In this document: positions 13,487-16,146 of the stretch, one piece after another
Numbering within the stretch: position 1 is the stretch's first letter
Layout: each line of letters opens with the position of its first letter
Notes under the pieces: model-generated
Database searches by the model: none
Told to the model about the DNA's origin: nothing
What the model saw: only the letters and a program-made list of their open reading frames with translations
Made by a program: the position numbers and the translations under genes
Source: Methanobacteriaceae archaeon
GTDB lineage: Archaea > Methanobacteriota > Methanobacteria > Methanobacteriales > Methanobacteriaceae
Direction: 5' to 3'
Length of the DNA: 16,146 bases
Assembly (NCBI GenBank): GCA_900769095.1
Contig: CAAGFH010000254.1
Span: forward strand, 1-16,146

Positions 13487-16146
13487 TTATCTCCTTTCGG
13501 TTCTTGCCACGGTTTGTATTACACAGCCATTGCTGGTGAATGAGTATTGGCCTATTAGTTTAAACCAGTCACTAGTGTAATCTACATCTTTTGTGATGTC
13601 GATTAGCTGGTCATCACGATAGTAGGTGACTTTTTGATGAATACAATCGATTTCAACAACATCATTTATTCTGAAATCATTGTGATGTATGCTGAAAGAT
13701 TGGTTTGAGTATTCTTCGAGTATTTGGATGTTTTCTTCAGGATAACAAATTGTTATGATTGGATTGACTTTAGCTAATCCATCAATTTTTCCATTAGACC
13801 CAGTTATGATTTCTTCATCAGAAAATGCAGTACCTGACGGAATAGTTAATTTAGCCTCACAATTATATCGACTAATGTCTGTTGTGACTTTCAAAGGACT
13901 TTCCATGATATATTCCCAGTATAAACCAGGGTAATGGTCAAATTCTATTCTTTTTGGTATTGGATTGTTGAGGTTGTTACGTTCATTCATTAATAATTGA
14001 GTGATTTCCTGCAAATATTGGGTATTTTCTTCAAGTGTACATCCTCTTATTGCGAATTTCAAAGTGATTTCTTTTTCTTTGATAGTTTGACGGTAAGCAT
14101 CATTGGTATCTGTACCATCAACTTTTAAGAATTTCGTATCAGTTTCCAATCCTGCTGGTATTTCTATATCTTGGATGAAAGCATTGTATGCTGCAATAGC
14201 TTCACCATCAATAGCACATGATACTCTTGCATCTTTCACAATAGAAGTATGTAATGTGATTGTTAGATTGTTGAATATGATTGTTGATTCATCTATTGTA
14301 TCGATTAGGTCTTGTGCGGTTAGTTCTATTTCCCAGTTTTTAAAATCACTTAATTCGGAGGTTTTGAATCCCCATTTGTCGGTTGGTGTTCCGAGTGTGA
14401 TTGTATCTTCGTTTGATATTATTGCTATGCTTCTTTCACCTATGAGGCCGTTTTGGTTTCTGAGTTTACACTCAATAATTAAGGAATCTGCATAATCTAT
14501 ATTTAAACTTACTTCTATTCCTTTTATAATAGTATTCTCAGGTAATTCTGGTACTGGTAGTTGGTATGCGATTACTGGTGTTGCAGTGTCCATTACTGGA
14601 ATGGTTATACTAGCAGTATCATCAGAGGTTATTACGGATTGAATGGGTGTAGGATAGTTTCCTGTTTTCTCATATCCTTTGAAGTATTCTGTTTCAACAA
14701 TAACTGGTGATGTGAAGTTTAATTGGTTTCGGATTGTGTTTTCAGTGTAATCTCCAGTGAATATGATGTATAATGGATAGTTTTCATCGTATTCAAAGTC
14801 TAATGTTAGGTTTTCGTATTCATTTTGCAGAGTTACTGATTGAGTCCAGTATTTTGCATTGTTTATGATTTCTTCATCAGTGAGATTATTGTAATCTGTT
14901 GTGTCTACTTCATTTGTGTATGTTTCACCGGTTTCTTCATCTGTTACTTCTTCATAGGTGATGTTTGATGGTATTTGATTGTTGAATAATCCCATACGGT
15001 AGTTTTTACCCCAATCGTGAGGATATTCTTCATTGGTTAATACTTCTACGTATGATTGTACTGTGTATAAACAACTATCTCCAATACGGTCGAGTTCTTC
15101 ACCGGTGATTTGTAATATTGTTGATTCAGGTAATCCTAAACTGGTAATGTCTGGTGTGCATTGAATATTAAATACTGCTACTTCAGTAGTTCCAGTATAG
15201 GTTTCTGGGTTGAAATTCGGATTATCTTCAAGAAACTCTTCAATTTCATCAATTCTATCACCATCAAAGACTAATGTTACTTGCCTTTCAAGTGTTGCAG
15301 TGTATACTCCGTAAACATTACATTTTGCATTGACATTGAATACAGGTTCGTTTGAAATGAATGAAGAACCCCAAGTATTCTCTCCACCAAGAACCGGTGT
15401 TTCAAACTGTAAATATTCTTTATTACTACGGAGAATGTATTGAATATCAAATGTGATGAAGTCTGTGATATTTGTTATTAATTCTTCATCTTCATAGAAA
15501 ATATTTAATTCTTGTTCAAGGTCTTTGCGAATAGTGAAATCAAAATTTGATGGTAATTGATTATCGTTAATTGTTTCATCTTGCCCATCACTTCCAGATG
15601 GGGATAGAATGTTGAAATTAACTGATTTATTAGCTTTTGTAGTTGGTTCTGAAACAGTGATTGTGTTTTCTCCCCCAACTTCTAAACAACCCAAAGTGAG
15701 ATATACTGTTCTTGATGTTGTTTTTGAAGTAATATTCGGTGACCATACTAAATCCCCATCAGTATTCGTCATACTTCCATCACCTGAGCTACTGTGTAGT
15801 TCTACTGTGTCAGGTAATACGATTTGGACTTGAGGATTGTATTTTGTTCCACCAGTATTGTTTATAATTATTTTTAGAATGGTTTCCTGTCCCTGTTCTG
15901 CATCAGCAGCACTAAGTACGAAACTATACTCTGGTTTTTTATATGTGACAACAACACGGAGATATTGGAGTTTTAAATATCCTTGGTTTGATGAAGTATT
16001 TGTTGGATAATTGATTTTAACTCCAAAATTCGAGGATTTGAGTTTAGAAGTTATATCCCCTGTGAAAGTCCACGAAACTGTACCTTTACTCATTGTAGTT
16101 GTTGGAGTTTTCGCTTTTAGACTGGTTACTCCAACATTTAATAGTA
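13487..16146 (-). CDS. Giant Dit-like distal tail protein with internal beta-sandwich repeats (5' end outside the window)
   Basis: The frame ends at TAA 13487-13489 and has no stop up to the right edge. A Met at 16093 gives 868 residues, but 17 more codons before it continue the same fold, so the true start is outside. Numbered from that Met, residues 628-757 (including IKEKEITLKFAIRG and TQYLQEITQLLMNERN) and 770-868 (INDVVEIDC, SDWFKLIG) fit the two halves of a siphovirus Dit/phage tail family protein, which joins the tail tube to the tip. The N-terminal part is extra: a beta-sandwich module (1-52) with VSWTFTGDITSKLKSSNFGV, a CARDB/DUF11-like domain (55-165), and a second copy of the sandwich module (about 506-616) with KWGFKTSELSDFKNWEI. 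These are likely receptor- or glycan-binding additions. It is joined to the Tal-like gene by a 6-base gap. Confidence 0.75.
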   Translation of the reverse strand, partial: LLNVGVTSLKAKTPTTTMSKGTVSWTFTGDITSKLKSSNFGVKINYPTNTSSNQGYLKLQYLRVVVTYKKPEYSFVLSAADAEQGQETILKIIINNTGGTKYNPQVQIVLPDTVELHSSSGDGSMTNTDGDLVWSPNITSKTTSRTVYLTLGCLEVGGENTITVSEPTTKANKSVNFNILSPSGSDGQDETINDNQLPSNFDFTIRKDLEQELNIFYEDEELITNITDFITFDIQYILRSNKEYLQFETPVLGGENTWGSSFISNEPVFNVNAKCNVYGVYTATLERQVTLVFDGDRIDEIEEFLEDNPNFNPETYTGTTEVAVFNIQCTPDITSLGLPESTILQITGEELDRIGDSCLYTVQSYVEVLTNEEYPHDWGKNYRMGLFNNQIPSNITYEEVTDEETGETYTNEVDTTDYNNLTDEEIINNAKYWTQSVTLQNEYENLTLDFEYDENYPLYIIFTGDYTENTIRNQLNFTSPVIVETEYFKGYEKTGNYPTPIQSVITSDDTASITIPVMDTATPVIAYQLPVPELPENTIIKGIEVSLNIDYADSLIIECKLRNQNGLIGERSIAIISNEDTITLGTPTDKWGFKTSELSDFKNWEIELTAQDLIDTIDESTIIFNNLTITLHTSIVKDARVSCAIDGEAIAAYNAFIQDIEIPAGLETDTKFLKVDGTDTNDAYRQTIKEKEITLKFAIRGCTLEENTQYLQEITQLLMNERNNLNNPIPKRIEFDHYPGLYWEYIMESPLKVTTDISRYNCEAKLTIPSGTAFSDEEIITGSNGKIDGLAKVNPIITICYPEENIQILEEYSNQSFSIHHNDFRINDVVEIDCIHQKVTYYRDDQLIDITKDVDYTSDWFKLIGQYSFTSNGCVIQTVARTERR

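Larger units (their letters stand above)
8740..16146 (-). mobile_element. Provirus, tail-tip and lysis end (continues beyond the right edge)
   Basis: Six minus-strand genes form one unit: a Dit-like distal tail protein, a Tal-like tail-tip protein with a wall peptidase, a Cys-rich small protein, a short helical protein, a pseudomurein lysin and a second short helical protein. The order tail, then lysin, then strong terminator is that of siphovirus late operons, and known Methanobacteriales viruses also encode pseudomurein endoisopeptidases. The left limit is set at the terminator and is only approximate. No integrase, att repeat, capsid or packaging gene is in view, so intactness cannot be judged. 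Confidence 0.75.

Noticed and set aside
13487..13487. Frameshift between the Dit-like and tail-tip genes (a single split gene)
   Set aside because: The junction has a stop, a ribosome binding site and a new ATG with a distinct tail-hub N-terminus, so these are two adjacent genes as in normal siphovirus order.
14103..15833. Plus-strand frames of 74 and 130 residues opposite the Dit-like gene
   Set aside because: They are antisense shadows of a long repetitive coding frame, with no start signals or motifs.
1..16146. CRISPR array or insertion sequence
   Set aside because: No regularly spaced direct repeats, transposase motifs or terminal inverted repeats were seen.

Overview
The window looks like a methanogenic archaeon of the order Methanobacteriales, most likely Methanobrevibacter or a close relative. 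The evidence is low GC content, archaeal TATA-type promoters (TTTATAAATA-like), GGTGA/GGAGG ribosome binding sites, a formylmethanofuran dehydrogenase-type polyferredoxin, archaeal class III signal-peptide pilins, and enzymes directed at pseudomurein, the cell-wall polymer of this order.

Chromosomal part (1 to about 8.64 kb). The left edge holds the C-terminus of a transglutaminase-like protein. Next comes archaeal phosphopantetheine adenylyltransferase (CoA synthesis), then a two-gene unit encoding a small ferredoxin and an eight-cluster FwdF-like polyferredoxin (electron delivery for CO2 reduction to formylmethanofuran). A hairpin terminator separates these from two convergent, overlapping minus-strand genes for short pilin-like proteins. 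They are followed by a two-gene plus-strand unit (an anchored protein of unknown function and a UPF0173 metallo-beta-lactamase-fold hydrolase), a minus-strand RqcH/NEMF ribosome-rescue factor, a small three-helix membrane protein of EMC6-like topology, and a minus-strand DUF2070 membrane protein.

Prophage part (about 8.74 to 16.15 kb, all minus strand, continuing past the right edge). In transcription order it holds a very large Dit-like distal tail protein (open at the window edge), a 1028-residue tail-tip protein whose N-terminus resembles phage tail (Tal/endopeptidase-tail) proteins and whose C-terminus is an Ig-like domain plus zinc ribbon plus transglutaminase-fold peptidase, a 44-residue Cys-rich protein, a 55-residue helical protein, a 278-residue pseudomurein endoisopeptidase-type lysin with two pseudomurein-binding repeats, and a 50-residue helical protein. 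The stretch ends at an AT-rich gap and a very strong hairpin plus T8 terminator. The last five genes overlap or abut, with ATGA junctions, so they are probably co-transcribed and translationally coupled. I read this as the tail-tip and lysis end of a siphovirus-like provirus. The tail-borne peptidase would open the wall at entry and the free lysin at exit. No integrase, capsid, terminase, att site or recognisable holin is visible here.

The three very short prophage genes are the least explained items. The 50- and 44-residue genes were read directly from the sequence because they are shorter than usual ORF cut-offs.
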